Below the pieces are notes generated by a model. That model did not search any database. It saw only the letters and a list, made by a program, of their open reading frames with translations, and was not told the origin of the DNA. A program made the translations under genes and the position numbers. Below, in pieces: positions 50,336 to 63,701 of a stretch of DNA of 64,000 nucleotides (position 1 is the stretch's first letter; each line of letters starts with the position of its first letter). The stretch comes from Macropodus opercularis (Eukaryota; Chordata; Actinopteri; Anabantiformes; Osphronemidae), in assembly GCA_030770545.1 (NCBI GenBank), contig CM061096.1, forward strand, positions 7,359,501 to 7,423,500, written 5' to 3'.

Positions 50336-50588
50336 CCAGTGAGGTGTAATTGGGTTGTGCTCTGTTAGAGAGCTGCTGGGAGAGGAGCTTTAATCTTTAT
50401 TTTCGCTCAAAATGTAAAGCGAAGGCTGAAGGCTTCTGGCCACAGCAGAGACTTCTCCTTTTTTCCTCTTTACCACACCACACGTTTGCATATTCACCTT
50501 TCTAAAAACACAATACACTAATACATCTAGAGGATTATTCACTTGCTGCCTCGCTCATGCATGAATCCACCAAAACACAGAGGATTTG

Positions 50589-50619
<31 letters not shown>

Positions 50620-50629
50620 ACACACACAC
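50589..50629 (+). repeat. (CA)n microsatellite with one CCCA interruption
   Basis: About 41 bases of CA repeat interrupted once near 50617. The CA-derived Thr-His reading frames here are artefacts. Confidence 0.95.
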
Positions 50630-50999
50630 TGGTCACATTTCCTTCCTGGAGAAAGGCAGATCTCACACTCTCCATTCAGTGTCGGTGCTTTCATGAGACA
50701 AGTGTATATATGCTGTTTCTGCCCACAGCGAGTAAAGCGCATTAGTGCTCTCCAGGTGGTGTGTTGACTAGATAATGAGCACTGAGGTAATTGATTGGAG
50801 GTTGTAATTAGTGGTTGGCTGTCGCTGATTAATCACAGTCCACTACTTCCACCGTTATCATCTCTGAGCCTCACGTTGTTTTGAGCATGTGTATCTGCTT
50901 CACCAGGCAGCAATTGTTCCTTTATTCCCATCGTCACGGTGCTTAGCTCTGACCCAACGCTACCAATCAATCGCGCACATGCACACACTTACAGTATTT

Positions 51000-51022
51000 G
51001 TGTGTGTGTGTGTGTGTGTGTG
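51000..51022 (+). repeat. (GT)n microsatellite
   Basis: Twenty-three bases of perfect GT repeat followed by TTGTGTC. Confidence 0.9.
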
Positions 51023-53484
51023 TTTGTGTCCTTCCAAGTATTTTCTTCAACAATTGCTCGGTTTATCTCGTTTCCTCGCTAACCTCCTCTGTGCTTTTAC
51101 AAATATATAAATAAACGGCGTGCAGCCCTCGAGGCTATGCTATTGTCATTTGTGATTAGTGACGGTTGGTCAAATTAGCCCACTTAATTCTCACAATTAA
51201 ATGATTTAATAAGTTCTGCAGTTGTATCAGATTAAACTTTTGTAAGTGACTCATTTGTATGCTGAAGCTTGTAGAATCATTTCTGTTAATAGGATAATTT
51301 TGCCGCTAATCAGCAAGTTTTTGCTCCGATGAGGTACTGCTGAGCCCCAGATTACTGACAGATAGCCGGCTAATATCACGCAGAGCTTTACTGGAGACAG
51401 AGGAAACGGACTCTTCTCTCCCCGAGCGCGTTCGCTTACCTATACACAGTACGGTTAGTGTTGATTGATAGTCAGGGTGAGTGCGGACTCTGGGCTGCCA
51501 GTGTCATGGAAACGAGCAGAAACCCACAGCAGCTTGACCTTCGAAGATTTAGGGATGTATGCGCACTTGTGTACAGGCACAGGAGTGTCTGACTCTTTGT
51601 GCTTTTATCTTTGTGGGGTCCAATTTAGGTTGTCGACCTGCTGAGTGAACTTTTGTCTGGTCCCGTCTTCTTCAGAGGTTTAGCGGTAGAGTATAAACTA
51701 TACATGTACATGCAGTTAAAGGATCTTTAGCTTTGGGAATGTTGCCTGTTTGAAATCTGTCCCTCTCTTTTGTATTCCAACACAGAGCTGAGAAAGCTCC
51801 GATTGCCATTTTCCTTGCAATTATACTGATTTGCTGCATGGGTGCTCCATGGATTTTTCACATTAAAGGAAATAAGACGTGCATCTATCGCACAGTGTTT
51901 CAGAACGTAATCAGTCCGGTGACTTGAGTTCCCTGCAGAAATCTCAGCCACCATTATAGTTATCGTTGCACAGAAGTGTACGTTTCTGGATTAAGCCTTT
52001 ATTTATGCTCCTGTGTTAAATGAATCTTTAGGGATGTACAGTAGTGCAGCTGCATCATTTGGTTCAGCAGGTGCATTTTGTCCATGAGTTAGCTGCGGAG
52101 GAAGATAGAAAATCCCTCATCTCAGCCCTGTGCAGAGTATGCCAGCATGATGCATGAGGTCAGTCGTCCTTCAAGAAGCTTTGCTCTATCCACTTTTATC
52201 AGGCCTACTGTGCTTCCCCCCCACCCCAGCTTCATAAACAAGCCTGTGCTCACCTGAAAGGTCACTGTGAGGAATGTTAGTCCATCACTCTATTACCCTT
52301 CATTAGTTGTAAAGTATCTCTGTCCAGCTGACTCCTTGAAATCGTTGCTGCTTAGGAGACATTTTTGTCAGGCCCTCATGAATTCTTCAGGCGGCCAATT
52401 GCCCCCCTCCCGAATTCCCTCATAGCTCAGGTGAGCTGACGGGTCATCACGCATTCTCCTCACACCTGAGTGGGATGTGTTGGTGTGTCGGTGCCGCACA
52501 CGTGTAACAGCAACACAAATACACACATAATGCCACCTAGTTAAAAATTCCATCAAAATCCCCAAAGCTGATGCTGTTTTTCCTGCTTTTTTTGTTTATG
52601 TACTTCTGTATTCCTGCCTTTATTTACATTCAATTCAAAGTTTTCATTAAAATGCAAAGGTTTTTCTCGCTTTCACTGATTCTTCTTCAATCTGCCAATT
52701 TTCCCTTACTGCACTTGAAAATTATCTTGACTGGTAAAGCTTTGCAAGTTTGCCCATGTCTGTTTCTTTACTTATTCTCTCTCACTCTCACAGCGTGTGG
52801 TTTCTCTGCTATTAATTTATTTTCCAATTAATAACCGTGGCTGTTTGTGTAAACTTTGTGTTTTGCATCCTAACATTACAGCAGTCAGTCAATTACTTGT
52901 AATCACATATCTCCCTGACCTCAAGATTAATTTCATTCTGCATCATAGCATCAGGATCAAAGAAAAAAAAAAAACCCACTTAAATGACGATAAACAACCG
53001 ACTGTACGTGTATCACTAAGTGGTGTGTGCTGCTTTCAGATTTATGTGAAAAGAAACGCATGCATGGGTTTTTCTTGACAGGATACATAACTTTATATTG
53101 GATGTAATTTATGTAAGGAAATGTAAAATAAATCTAACATGAACAACCATAAAGAATACAGCCTGCAAAATCAGTGTGATGGAGCCAGTGGATCATGACG
53201 GCAAAATAGAAAACAGTTTTTGGTTGTTGTTTTTTTTCCTGAAAATCTCGTACAAGTTCTCATTTGAATGAAGTCTTATCGGCCACGCAGGTGTGTTTGC
53301 GAAAACCTTCTCTCTTTATTTACGATGCATCCTTGTTCAGTAATTTAGCGGGATGTGATTTGTTGTTTATAGACAGACCCTTATAAAGCTGCACAGTATA
53401 ACGCGTGTTGGGATAATGGGCTACATCATCATTAGAGCCAAAGAGAATAAATAAATACATGAATGAATTACAGTAGCTGCACAA

Positions 53485-53486
<2 letters not shown>

Positions 53487-53534
<48 letters not shown>

Positions 53535-53540
53535 GTGTGC
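53487..53540 (+). repeat. (GT)n microsatellite
   Basis: A perfect GT run of about 43 bases is followed by CGTGTGTGTGC. It is among the longest simple repeats in the window. Confidence 0.95.
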
Positions 53541-54964
53541 AATGATGGGATTAATAATTATCATTGTGCTGTCACTCCAGTTAATAACTATGAGCATGAT
53601 GCCTTGTACAATATGTAGCAGTGGTTCATTGCTGCTAATTTGGACTATGTAATTTAAGTCTGTCTAGAAATTGAACAAATCTCCACTGCAGCCTTTCATG
53701 GCATTTAATTTTAGCCTTACTGCTGAAGTTTCTTTCAACACAGCTCAGTTTTTTTTGTCCGTGGAGCTGCGCCGAGTCTTTATTTCGTCTTCTATTTATC
53801 TCCAACCCTTAATGACACACATAATTGCCTTTACATGTAATTCTTCCTCAGAAATGAGAGCAGCGGCTCGACTGCTTTCATAAACTGGCCATACAGTAAG
53901 TGGGCTGAATCGCTCTGTGAGAGTTGCGTGAGCTGCTCCGGTGACTATCCATTAATAAACAGCTGATGACATGATGCACGCCATAAAGCAGAAACAGCGC
54001 CGGCTGATCATAATGAAGGACGTTCAGAGCCATGTCTCATGTCTGCGTGCAGCCAAACACGTGGCTCCTGTTTCAAAAGAGTTTTCGTTCTGCGTTGCTT
54101 TAAATAACCACTAGTGTGGGGAGGCTGGTGCTGATGGACTACTTAGAACAGCTGACATGGGGTCTGATGGGTATTCTCTGCTTTCTTCCAACTCTTCTCT
54201 CCGCTTGTTTTTTCCTCTGAGCCGAGGAAAAGACGAAGCTCAGATCTCCGGTGGACAAAACATCGGTTCAGCCTCTGAGGAAGTTCAGGAGGAGTGTGAA
54301 GTAAATGTTGCGTGTGCATGGGCATTGTGTTTTTTGTGTTGCTTATTATGAGTCTGTTTTAGTTTGTTTTTGTCTGAAAACTAAGATAACTGATGAGAGG
54401 TAGCGTCCGACTATGGTTGATTTGTCAGACTTACTGCACAGTTACTAAATTGAGGCATAAGAGATACTTTCCCTGCAGTTTCACTTTGTCAGTGTGACCT
54501 TAGTATATAAAGGTTTCGATCAAAATCAGTCAGGAAGACTATCTTTCATGCTTCCTCTCACTATTTACTTACATTTTTCTTTCCTGCTTCCAACTCAGTC
54601 AGCTGACTAATGGTGTTCACACCGTTTTCTTCAACCATCTGCTTGATTCCGTCTCCAGATCGCATCCATCCAGATCCTCAGCCAGACTTTTTCTTCACTT
54701 ACCGTCACTGGTGAGTGAATACCAGGAATTTTAAGGCCACGTTCCCACGTGGCTCTTGCAGCGAAAACTTGCAGACTAGCAAAATGAATAAATGTATAAG
54801 TTATATGTCACCAAATTGGACAGTTTTCAGTTATAGATCTATTGAATCAATTTTAGGTGGAATAAGCAAACTTCTGTCTGATTTATTGGTTTGATATAAT
54901 TCAAGTGCAGTTTGACACACTGGGGGAAGATGGACACTCTGGACACTGCATTACGATGTAAATA

Positions 54965-55137
54965 TATGTATGGCTCACAGATGAAGGCATGACACAATGC
55001 AAGTCACCCACCAAACAAGTGTGGCGTGAATGGTGTTCAGTCTCTCGCTTGAAACCACTCAGACATGCAGCGATGTAAATCAAACCATCAGCTCCCCAAT
55101 TAATGGACTTGCTCTACCTGCTGAGCCTCAGCTACTC
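54965..55137 (-). mobile_element. Degenerate tRNA-derived SINE, minus strand
   Basis: On the minus strand, from 55134 downwards, GGCTCAGCAGGTAGAGCA gives an RNA polymerase III A-box-like sequence. About 25 bases later GGTTTGATTT (complement of 55077-55086) gives a B-box-like sequence. Then come GCATGTCTGAGTGGTTTC and GAGAGACTGAACACC. These mirror the order seen in percomorph tRNA-derived SINEs: GGTAGAGC, GGTTCGATTCC, GCATGTCGAAGTGTCCTTG and GCAAGACACTGAACCCC. The distal TTGCATTGTGTCATGCC also fits the usual tail. Numerous substitutions mark it as an old, inactive copy. No target-site duplication could be identified. Confidence 0.7.
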
Positions 55138-58100
55138 AGTCGATGCAGTTCATCCATCCAAAAAATTGTGTGTCTTAGCAAAGAAAGATGAAAATGCCTG
55201 TGTGCAGCGCTTGGCTTTCTGCAGTGGCGTAAATCGAGCAGAAGTCTGAGCATAATTTACATCTTCTGTAATTGTTTTGAGGGATTTTTCCACCATGCAC
55301 ATAAATAAGAATGGATGGATGTTTCTAACCGGTCGACCGCTGAGCTATGAACCAACTGTCACATAAATGAACATATCTAAATTAAAGTGTGCTGTATTTA
55401 CTTGTTAACTCTAAGCTTTTACGTCTTCTTGTGAAATATTTACCAAATGGCATGAATTTATTGCATTGTATTAGATAATCAAAATGATATTTATTCAGTT
55501 TTTTTCTCATTAGGAAGATGATATTAATATTGCTTTGGATTTAATATCATGCTAAGAAGTCCTTAGTGTTTCACATCTAGTGTGAGGGTGGATGACTGGA
55601 GACTGGCGTCGGCTGGACCACCTAAAAGGTATTGGTCCACACTGGGGGTCTTTAGTGATAGAGGTGGTAATAAAATAAAGATGAGACTGGACCCATGATA
55701 TTTACACAAGGACAATGTGATTACGAGAGGACTGTTAGTTCTGCTATGAAGCTCTTGGGTTGTGATGAAAAGCAAGGGGAAGATATTAAACCTGAACCGT
55801 TTTGTAAAAGGCTGCCTTTTGCCATCCACACCTGCCTCAGAGAGAACCTTGGTGTCATGTAAATAAAGCGAGAAAGGAAGAAAGATGATTGCTTTAGAGG
55901 GAGAGGGACAGCAAAGCGATGGGGTGGGGGGGGGCACTGAAAGAAAAAGTGAAAGGGGCTGAAAAATGTGTCAGTGAAATATAGAGAGAAGGTAAATGGA
56001 ATCTTCTGAGAAATGAAGGATGAAGGACAGCATATTGAAACCTGGGAGGGAGAATGTCGGGCCGAGGGAAAGATGAAAAGTGAGGGTGTGGGAATGACGG
56101 TCGGGCTGAGGCGAGGCGCTGCACGGGATTATGGGGCAGAGCCGCGGTCGGGATGCGGACATCAGCAGCAGCTGCTGTAGGATAGTTCAGGTTCAACAAC
56201 AACGATGTTCAGCCCAAGCAAAATTTACAAACAGCCTTGATGCTAATGCATAAACAGGAGCGTGGTCTTGAATGTGTGAATGGGGTTTTGTAATAACCTT
56301 AAACGTTGTGTTTTTAATAACACTGACTGAGCTTTGTGCTCTGATAACAGGAGCTGCAGTGGTTTTAACCCTTCGGTGGTTCAAGGGTCATGATGAAATA
56401 CAAAAAGAACCAGGTTTAATTTCCGAGCAACAAATGTTAAAATAAAAATGTTAATGTGAACCCACACGCATTACATGACCATGTTAGCCAGATCCTGCAG
56501 GTTTTTACAAAACCGTGAGACCACTTGCACCATCTAACCTGTCAAACACAAGGGTGTCTAATTAAATCCTGAGTGGATAAACTGCGTGTGGTAGCAGAAC
56601 AAAGCCTGTCGTAATGTTATTAGCGTGAAATGACGCGTCCATCGTGACGCGGATGAACTTGAAAGCCTCCGCTCAACAACTAATAAAGCAGGGGTCGCAG
56701 TGATCGCGACTGGTTACCTACCAAGTCCTTTAACCTCAAACGGCTCGAAGAAACACCCTTCGGCTGTAACTGCTCCGTTTGAGCAACGTAAGTGAAGTGT
56801 CATCTTCATATTAACCTCCATAGACGGCTTCTGAAAGCATAACGTGAAAAATGAGTCACGCGGGACCTTTAATGCTCTGCACTCGGAAGGTTTCCCCACA
56901 CAGGTCGTGGCAGTTTAGAAAAAGCCTAATAGCAAATGTCTGGGGTCAGTGAAGGTGTCTTGTAACAGTTTGGGGGCTTGTGCGCCAGGTCACTTGCAGG
57001 GGGCTTGAAGGTCACAACACTCATAGCACTGAAAGCTACGCGGCCATTTCCACCCTGCTAGCAGAATTAGCAGGCCATCTGTTTTCATGCAGTGTGCCAG
57101 CCCGGAACCCCTGCTAATTATGTTATAATATCCCGTTCAACGGCAGTCGTCTTTTTAATATTCCCCCAGCAAACACTCCGGGGGCAGGCTCCAATAAAAG
57201 CAGGTGGCTAGAGACGGAGACGCAGAAACACAAACCCACATGCTCCGTTCTAATGAAATAACACTGTAGCTGAAAGTGTATATCTTACCGAACTGGGAAA
57301 TATGTTCAGAGCCTGAGCCATGTTGCCAGGCGACTGCTGCCTGGAAAGGCGTGCGTGGCCGTGGTGACAGACAGATGGAGGGAGGAAAGACGTGGCGAAG
57401 CCAAAAGGCTGGAGTTACAGTCTCTAAGTCTGCGTGTGTGTTTGTTTGGAAGAAATCATTGTTGTTGCTTGGCTGTCGCCGCTGTAACTATGATGGCAGC
57501 GTTAGCAGCATCGCGCGTTAGCACATCAGCGGAGGTGAACAACACGTTTAATAATCTGGCTGAGTTCCCCCTCAGTATAAAAATGCTATTACCACTCTCT
57601 TCGCGGCAAACATTGTTTACAACGTGTCCGCTATTACAGTTTAATCATTGGGAAATACTGGACTGCCAGCGTTGCCGTGCCTGTTTGCGCTGCCGGTGCT
57701 TTGTAATCGCACTTTTTCATTTTATATTTACAAGGCTTGGCTTTGTTTCCTTGTTGTTTCCTCTGCCTGCCCTTGTGTCTGCTGATTGACCTTGCTCCAG
57801 ACAAAGTGAGACGGAGCCTCACCCGCGCTCGCAGCGTGCCTCATTAAATTACAATACTGTCAGAGGGGAGTTGAAATAACGCCACCCCGGCCGTCGCGTC
57901 TCCCTTTGTCACCTGAATGAGGCCTGTTATATTTTCCCCTCGTGTTGCCTCTCGCCTTTAACAGATGTAGCTGCCGATGTCGCACTTCTGCTTTCACGCT
58001 TTATGAATATCTCAGCAGTCTGCACATCTTACCTGACACTCATCACACGGGATGATGCTCGAGTCATTTTATTATGGTGTAATCCCTCCATGCAGATCTG

Positions 58101-61100
58101 GGAGACAGCTCAGTTTTGGGATTTACGTGAGATTCACTATTGCAGTTGAAAGCAGGCGCGTGCAGGAAGACACTAACACATTAGTATGATTGTGGCATAT
58201 TAAAAACTTCTGCCTTCATTTATTTCAGGTGTGGCCATAGCAGCTGACATAAATTACAGCCTTTTTTTGTCGCTACAGTTTTCTTGTCTAGTAACGACTT
58301 GTTCCATTTAAATATTTTTGCTTTTATTGTATATATTGATATAGTTGTCATCATATGGCATTAATTTATTGATGGATCATCGTCCTCCGCTGATTTTTCA
58401 CATGCACTAAGTCAATGTTAATGAGGTGCATTAACTTTAAATCTTAACTCCTCAGACAGGACAAAGGCATTTTTATCTCCTCAAACATTCCCCGTGTTGA
58501 ATGTGACAACAGCGTGATAAGGACGAGAGAGAAGCCAAAAGGAAGAGCACGTTGAAACTGACCGTGTGCGTGGCCAATCACTCCGCTGCTGCCACTACTG
58601 TGGCTCTGACCAGTGGTTTGGGGTTTCTCCCTCGAGGTGAAAGACCCTCTGACGGGATTCAAGGCTTTCGCCTGCCGCCAGATGCGTGTCTGTAATTTGT
58701 GATTACAGCCCAAGCAGAAGGGGTGGGAGGGATTAACTCAATCCAACGTACAAATCTGATTCCCGATATTTGCATATTAATGGGAAATAATGTGAGTGTT
58801 TTTGGCAGGTGGCAAAGCAGAAGATGGTTAAAACTTGGAAATGTGGATATTTACTGCTCTTTTGTCTGGCAAGTTGAGGTCAGTGTCTGGTTTTGCATGT
58901 ATTTGCATATATTTACATCTAAATGATGTGATATACTTGTAGATATTTCAGTGGCTTTGTGCCTTTTTTTTCCTCCCACAGATTCATGTCCATTTATCAC
59001 ACTTTACGCACCGATCAGTCATTTGTGTGACTTTTGAGCAGAGGTAGTTTCCAGCATGTGCGCCGTGGTGGCTGACGACCCAAAGTAACTTGGGAATCAA
59101 GAGTCTCCCTCATTTGGCTCCAGCGATTAACCCTGGATGAGTGATTGTAAGTGATTAATGCAGGTTGAGCAGGTCACAGCCGTAACCATGTTGTTGCAGC
59201 CTTAAACATTTCTTCCTTGTCATCATGATTTGAGGGAGAGGACGCCTGTCGAGTTTGAGCTTTCTACCAGTTAGAACCAGTCTGGTTGTCTGAGACCTGC
59301 TCTAAACCCTAGAGATCGTTGTGAGTAAAAGTCCCAAACAAACATTTTGCATAAGTCTGCAGCTTTTACGTTAACTTATGTTAATATTCGTATTAGTTTG
59401 AGGTGTGATAAATGATTAAAACGTTCATCTGAAGAAAAGTGTGATGAATGTAGAGCGTGACATTGCCAGTAGAAACGTAGGAGGTAAACTCTTGCGCCCT
59501 TACCCTTAACCACAGTGCTCGACTCGATTGCCAGTCTGCCTCTGATTGCTCTATGCTTGAAGCTACCAAAGTAGAAAACAAGTAATGAAACTAAAAATGA
59601 GGTTTCTTGATGCTCACGCTTCGGCCCTGAGAAGTGCGATGCTTTACTGCTGCGGTGCCGCGGTCGTTAGCCACCTCTTACATTACTTTCCTCACCTGAC
59701 TGATCGCCTGCTCACGGCACAAATGTAGATGTGCGCGATTTCTTTGCCGCCGTGACATAGTGACTCGTGCATCCGCAGCGTAGCGGTAACATTTTTCTGC
59801 GGCAGCCTTGAGCGGAGCCGGCTGCTGGTCTCTGTTGCAGTCGGATGAGGTTGTGGTTTATGAGCCACGCGGCCAGCCCATTAAACCCGCCGCTCTTTTG
59901 TAAAGGTTGTCTGCCTCTTAAACTGTGTCATCTTTATTGATGTGTTTCTCTCTCAGCCCCCTCCTATCATGTACAGAAATATGTGAAATGGCCCCGGTTT
60001 AAATTCAGTTCTCCAACGCGAGCTGTTTATTACCGCAGACAGGCCTGCCGTGGAGCTCCAGCTTTGGAGCGAAGGGAAAAGTGTGTGTGCGCGAAAAGGA
60101 GGGAGGGCGACTGTCCCAGCATGAAAGCATACAGCAAATTAATGTCTTCCTTTCATAGATAGCTGCACAAGTGCACACACACAAGCGCGGAGGAATACAC
60201 ACAGCAATGGCTCCACACGCCACATCCCGCTTAGCCCTGACAATATAGCAGCTGTAAAAGTGGCCGCCTGTGTGATCGGACACACAAATCACAGCGGGGG
60301 GGAGGAGATGGTGCCGTCCCGCCGCTCGGAGAGCCGGGGAAGGGCCGCGGCAGAGGACAATCTGCCACTCTGCTGCGACGGGGGAAAAGAGCAGTCACTC
60401 CTCTTCTGCAGCTTCCCCTCCATGCATCAATGTCAACGTCACAGGCCCACTTTGCAGTATACCGCCATTCTTTATCTGCGGAAGCAGCCATCTCGACTTG
60501 CTCCGGCACACTTACGCTGCTAACCTGCCGCGTGGATCCCGCTCATATTTGGTTTTGCTTCTACATTATCTTTTTATGCTCCTTCCGTGCAGAGTCACCT
60601 TTGACATCAATTTCACGTGGTTCGTCTTGGGTGGCTTTTCGGAGCTGCCGTGTCAATATAAATGTAATACACTGAGTAATAAGTCTGGATAAGTATTGAT
60701 CCTCTGGGATTTCTTGACTGTGTTAAGTACTCCATCTCATCGGCTTCCATCTCTACATGACAGACGGGGCGTCTATACCCTGGTTATGTTGTGGTGGCAC
60801 TGCATGCTGATGCTTGACCACGCGGACAAACGTAAACGTAAGCGCTCGTCATGCTGCCGGTGTCCGTTCCCTACTTCAGTGCTCCCCAGCCCCCTCACAC
60901 TCCCTCCTCCGTTCCCCAGAGCTGCTAATGACTGCTAATTGTGGCACAGCAGGGGAGCGATGCTAAAACCCGGGTAGCACTAGCCATGCCTGGCAACGCC
61001 ACGGCCCACCGGCTGGGAGGCTGGTGGCCCCTCATCTGTCCGCTCGGTTTATCGGGAAGTCGTCTCAAATTCTGTGAATTCAGGAAAGCAGCTTGAAAAA

Positions 61101-63013
61101 CACTAAGCATCCAGCTTTCACTTTCCTGTTACTCCCCCCCATATTCTATTAGAGTGTCATCAAGCAACAGTTCCTTCATTTGCTGTCAATAAAGCTGAAT
61201 TTGTGACTCTCACCTGTTAAAATAACAGCAACACTCCACTTTACGTCTACCAGGATGTGTTGCGTTCTGTGTGGAAGCGATGCCACACACCTGCATTTGA
61301 TAGGAGGTTAAATATTAGAGGTTAAAAGTGGGAAACATCTATTGGAGAAATCCCATTACACAAAATCCAATTCCATGGCTTTTTTTCTTTTTTTTGTATT
61401 ACAGCTTATAAGAGTTGATTCACTGTTCTCCTATCAGCGAGAAGCTGAAATGCCAAGTTAGAGCCTGTGCATAAGCTCCTATTCCATCTTCTAGGAGCTG
61501 CAACCTCTAAAGCAATTTTCTGTGACAAGCAAGTCACATTAGAATTAGTTTACAGCCAGTTAAAGCAATAATTCAGTTTCTTGTGCATTTCAAACAGACA
61601 ACTGATGCTGCTGCCAGCGGCGAGAACGCATCGGTCTTTCCAGAGGACTGAGCGTTTAGCAAATATTTATATTTAGGATTAAAGCGAACGAAAACCATGG
61701 TTTTACGTAAAAAGGTGTTGTGTGTTTTTTTTTTTTTTAGCTTGCAGTAATCCTTGTCCTAATATGCTGAAGGACAACATGATGGGCAACTCTTGTAGCT
61801 TATTTCAAAGAGGGTCATTTTTTAGAGAGATTGGTGGAAATGGGGCCTGTGGTGATATGTTTGGTGACGGAGAGTCCTGTCATTCTCGCTACGCTTCCAG
61901 CTCCCCGACAAATTCTGATGATGTCTGCAGCCACGATGTGATGAATGGTGCACAGTAATTCTGTGCTTACATTTTGAATTACTGCTGGAAAGGAAAAGAC
62001 GCGTTGACCACCTCAGTACATGTGAAGTTAGGAAGGATTTCTAAGCCGTTGACGTGTTTGACTTCACTTGTTTTTATGCTGTTATGCTCAATTGTTGACC
62101 ATCACGTGTTGGTTTGGATCCTGATTGTTTCTGAGGGGCAGCAGGGTGAGGAACTGGTTAACCCAGTATCCAGGCACAGCCGCTGCAGCTTTTCTATATT
62201 TCGGCTCATTCAGTGTTTGATGGGCTCTTTGCACTCGGTGTAAATCCACTGTTAAGCCCTGTCCAGCCTTTAGTCCCTCCACTGTCTCGACTGCTGAATC
62301 TCTCACTCTCACCTTCACCAGAGTCCTTTTAGTAAGTTTCCTCGTGCTCGGCTCAGAGGGAGCCACAGTTGAGCAGGACAAAAGGAGGACACGCTGTAGC
62401 TGTGACAGACACGCAGGGATATATACGTTCTCTACATCCTCACAGCTTTTTCCTGTGTGAAGTGGGAATTATAATACCTGTGGATGAGAGATCAGAAGCC
62501 ATGTATGCAATGCTGTGAGAAATTTCTATTGCCATCCCTGTGGCGCCTTTCATTTGGAATGGGATTTGGCAGAGGGGCGAATGTAATGCTCAGATGAAGT
62601 GCCTGACCTGCTTCTTTGTCCTGTGTTAGCTCTCCCATATCGCTCCATCTCTCATTTCAGCGAGGAAATTTCCCTCTTGTTTCAAACCCAATTTTTTTTT
62701 TCAGCAAACCCCCTGCATCAGCAGCAGCCCCTGCGTTCGCCCAATCCAAAGCACAGTGTCCAATTAAACTCTCATATACATGCGAGAAAGAATCATTGCC
62801 TCCTCACCCACGCGATCCATCATTAATATCGTTTTCGCCTGTTCCCCGTTCTCTTTCTCACTTACCCTGCCTTGTTAGAAAAACAGACATGACGAGTACA
62901 ATATGGCAGACTAATTATAACCAGATTCAGAACATACATTTAAATTACACACCTTTTTAGTGGTTTATTTCCCAGCGCCTGCCTCTTGCCTCTCCCTCTC
63001 CCTCTCCCTGCAG
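55138..63013. other. Non-coding stretch, no gene recognised
   Basis: No exon is supported. Open frames at 55563-55937 (minus), 57355-57789 (plus) and others have no domain. Visible structures are a G-rich run at 55924-55934, T runs near 61382 and 61724, and a tRNA-like head at about 55322-55346 (minus). A segment at 58982-59045 follows an excellent acceptor (TTTTCCTCCCACAG) and stays open for 21 codons, but nothing else supports it. The block 57000-57200 has CTGCTAATTATG-like words that may be regulatory. Confidence 0.5.
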
Positions 63014-63040
63014 CAGATGGCTTTGGTCAGAGGTGGACAG
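63014..63040 (+). other. Possible 27-nt microexon of an unidentified gene
   Basis: A long pyrimidine-rich run ends in CCCTGCAG|CAG, and 27 bases later a donor, CAG|GTAACA, follows. The frame that also stays open in the next segment reads DGFGQRWT. The combination of a strong acceptor, a donor and frame continuity across 236 bases to the next candidate is suggestive. Tandem CAG gives an alternative start at 63017. No family recognised. Confidence 0.3.
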
Positions 63041-63276
63041 GTAACAGACGACCCCGTGCTCCCCCACCCCCAGGGTACCTTAGCCCTGCCCTGCCCCACC
63101 TGTCCCCCTCTCCATCTCCTCCTGTGCTGCCATCGAACCTTCTCCACCCCTGTCGTTCAGATCTTTAAACACGTCCAGCCCTTTTTGCTTCTCCATCAGC
63201 CCCAACACGCTATAGCCTCCATCCCCTCCTTGCTCCCGTGTGTCATCTTCCCCTCCCTCTCCTCTCCTCTGGGCAG

Positions 63277-63341
63277 AATCTAGTGGGCCAGCTACCCCCC
63301 TCCTCCCCCCAGTGGTGCAGGCCTTCTGGACGGAGCAGATG
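63277..63341 (+). other. Possible 65-nt exon of an unidentified gene
   Basis: A strong pyrimidine tract ends in CCTCTGGGCAG|AA and the segment closes with a consensus donor, ATG|GTAAGA. In the frame shared with the 63014-63040 segment it reads ESSGPATPLLPP, then VVQAFWTEQM, without stops. The ending looks like protein, but I could not match it to a family. If real, it belongs to a + strand gene that continues to the right of the window. Confidence 0.35.
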
Positions 63342-63701
63342 GTAAGAGGGGGCCAGGAGGAGACGTCCTCTAACCTGGGAGCCTGGCCAGACCTGGCCCA
63401 CAGCGAATGCCTGACGCCTGCCTAATAGACCTGGACCTGGCCTGCAAAAAATCTTTTCCCTCCATGTGTCTGTCTGTGTATGTGTGCGCGTGTGATAATG
63501 TGTGTTTTCCATGGAGCCAACATGACTGGGTTGTTGCTGTAGCAATTAACCATATGTTATTGGAATGTGTGTTATTTAAAAGTCAGAGTTTGTGCATTTG
63601 GCTGTTTGGGTTCACATTTCATTGCATATAGTTATAATGTAATACACAGAATTTCAATTCAAATTTGTTATATTTTAATTATGATATAATTATTGGTTAA
63701 G

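Larger units (their letters stand above)
49675..54964. other. Non-coding stretch, no gene recognised
   Basis: The stretch contains several microsatellites (50589, 51000, 53487), a T run near 49989 and a pyrimidine-rich block at 50100-50335. The segment 54658-54701 (CCGTCTCCAG ... CACTG|GTGAGT) has acceptor- and donor-like ends, but its short open frames match nothing I know. Confidence 0.5.

Noticed and set aside
54658..54701. Segment between CCGTCTCCAG and CACTG|GTGAGT
   Set aside because: Plausible splice ends but all frames are short and unrecognisable; kept out of the exon list.
58982..59045. Exon-like segment after an excellent acceptor (TTTTCCTCCCACAG)
   Set aside because: The 21 open codons match nothing known, the donor GAG|GTAGTT is weak and no partner exon could be found.
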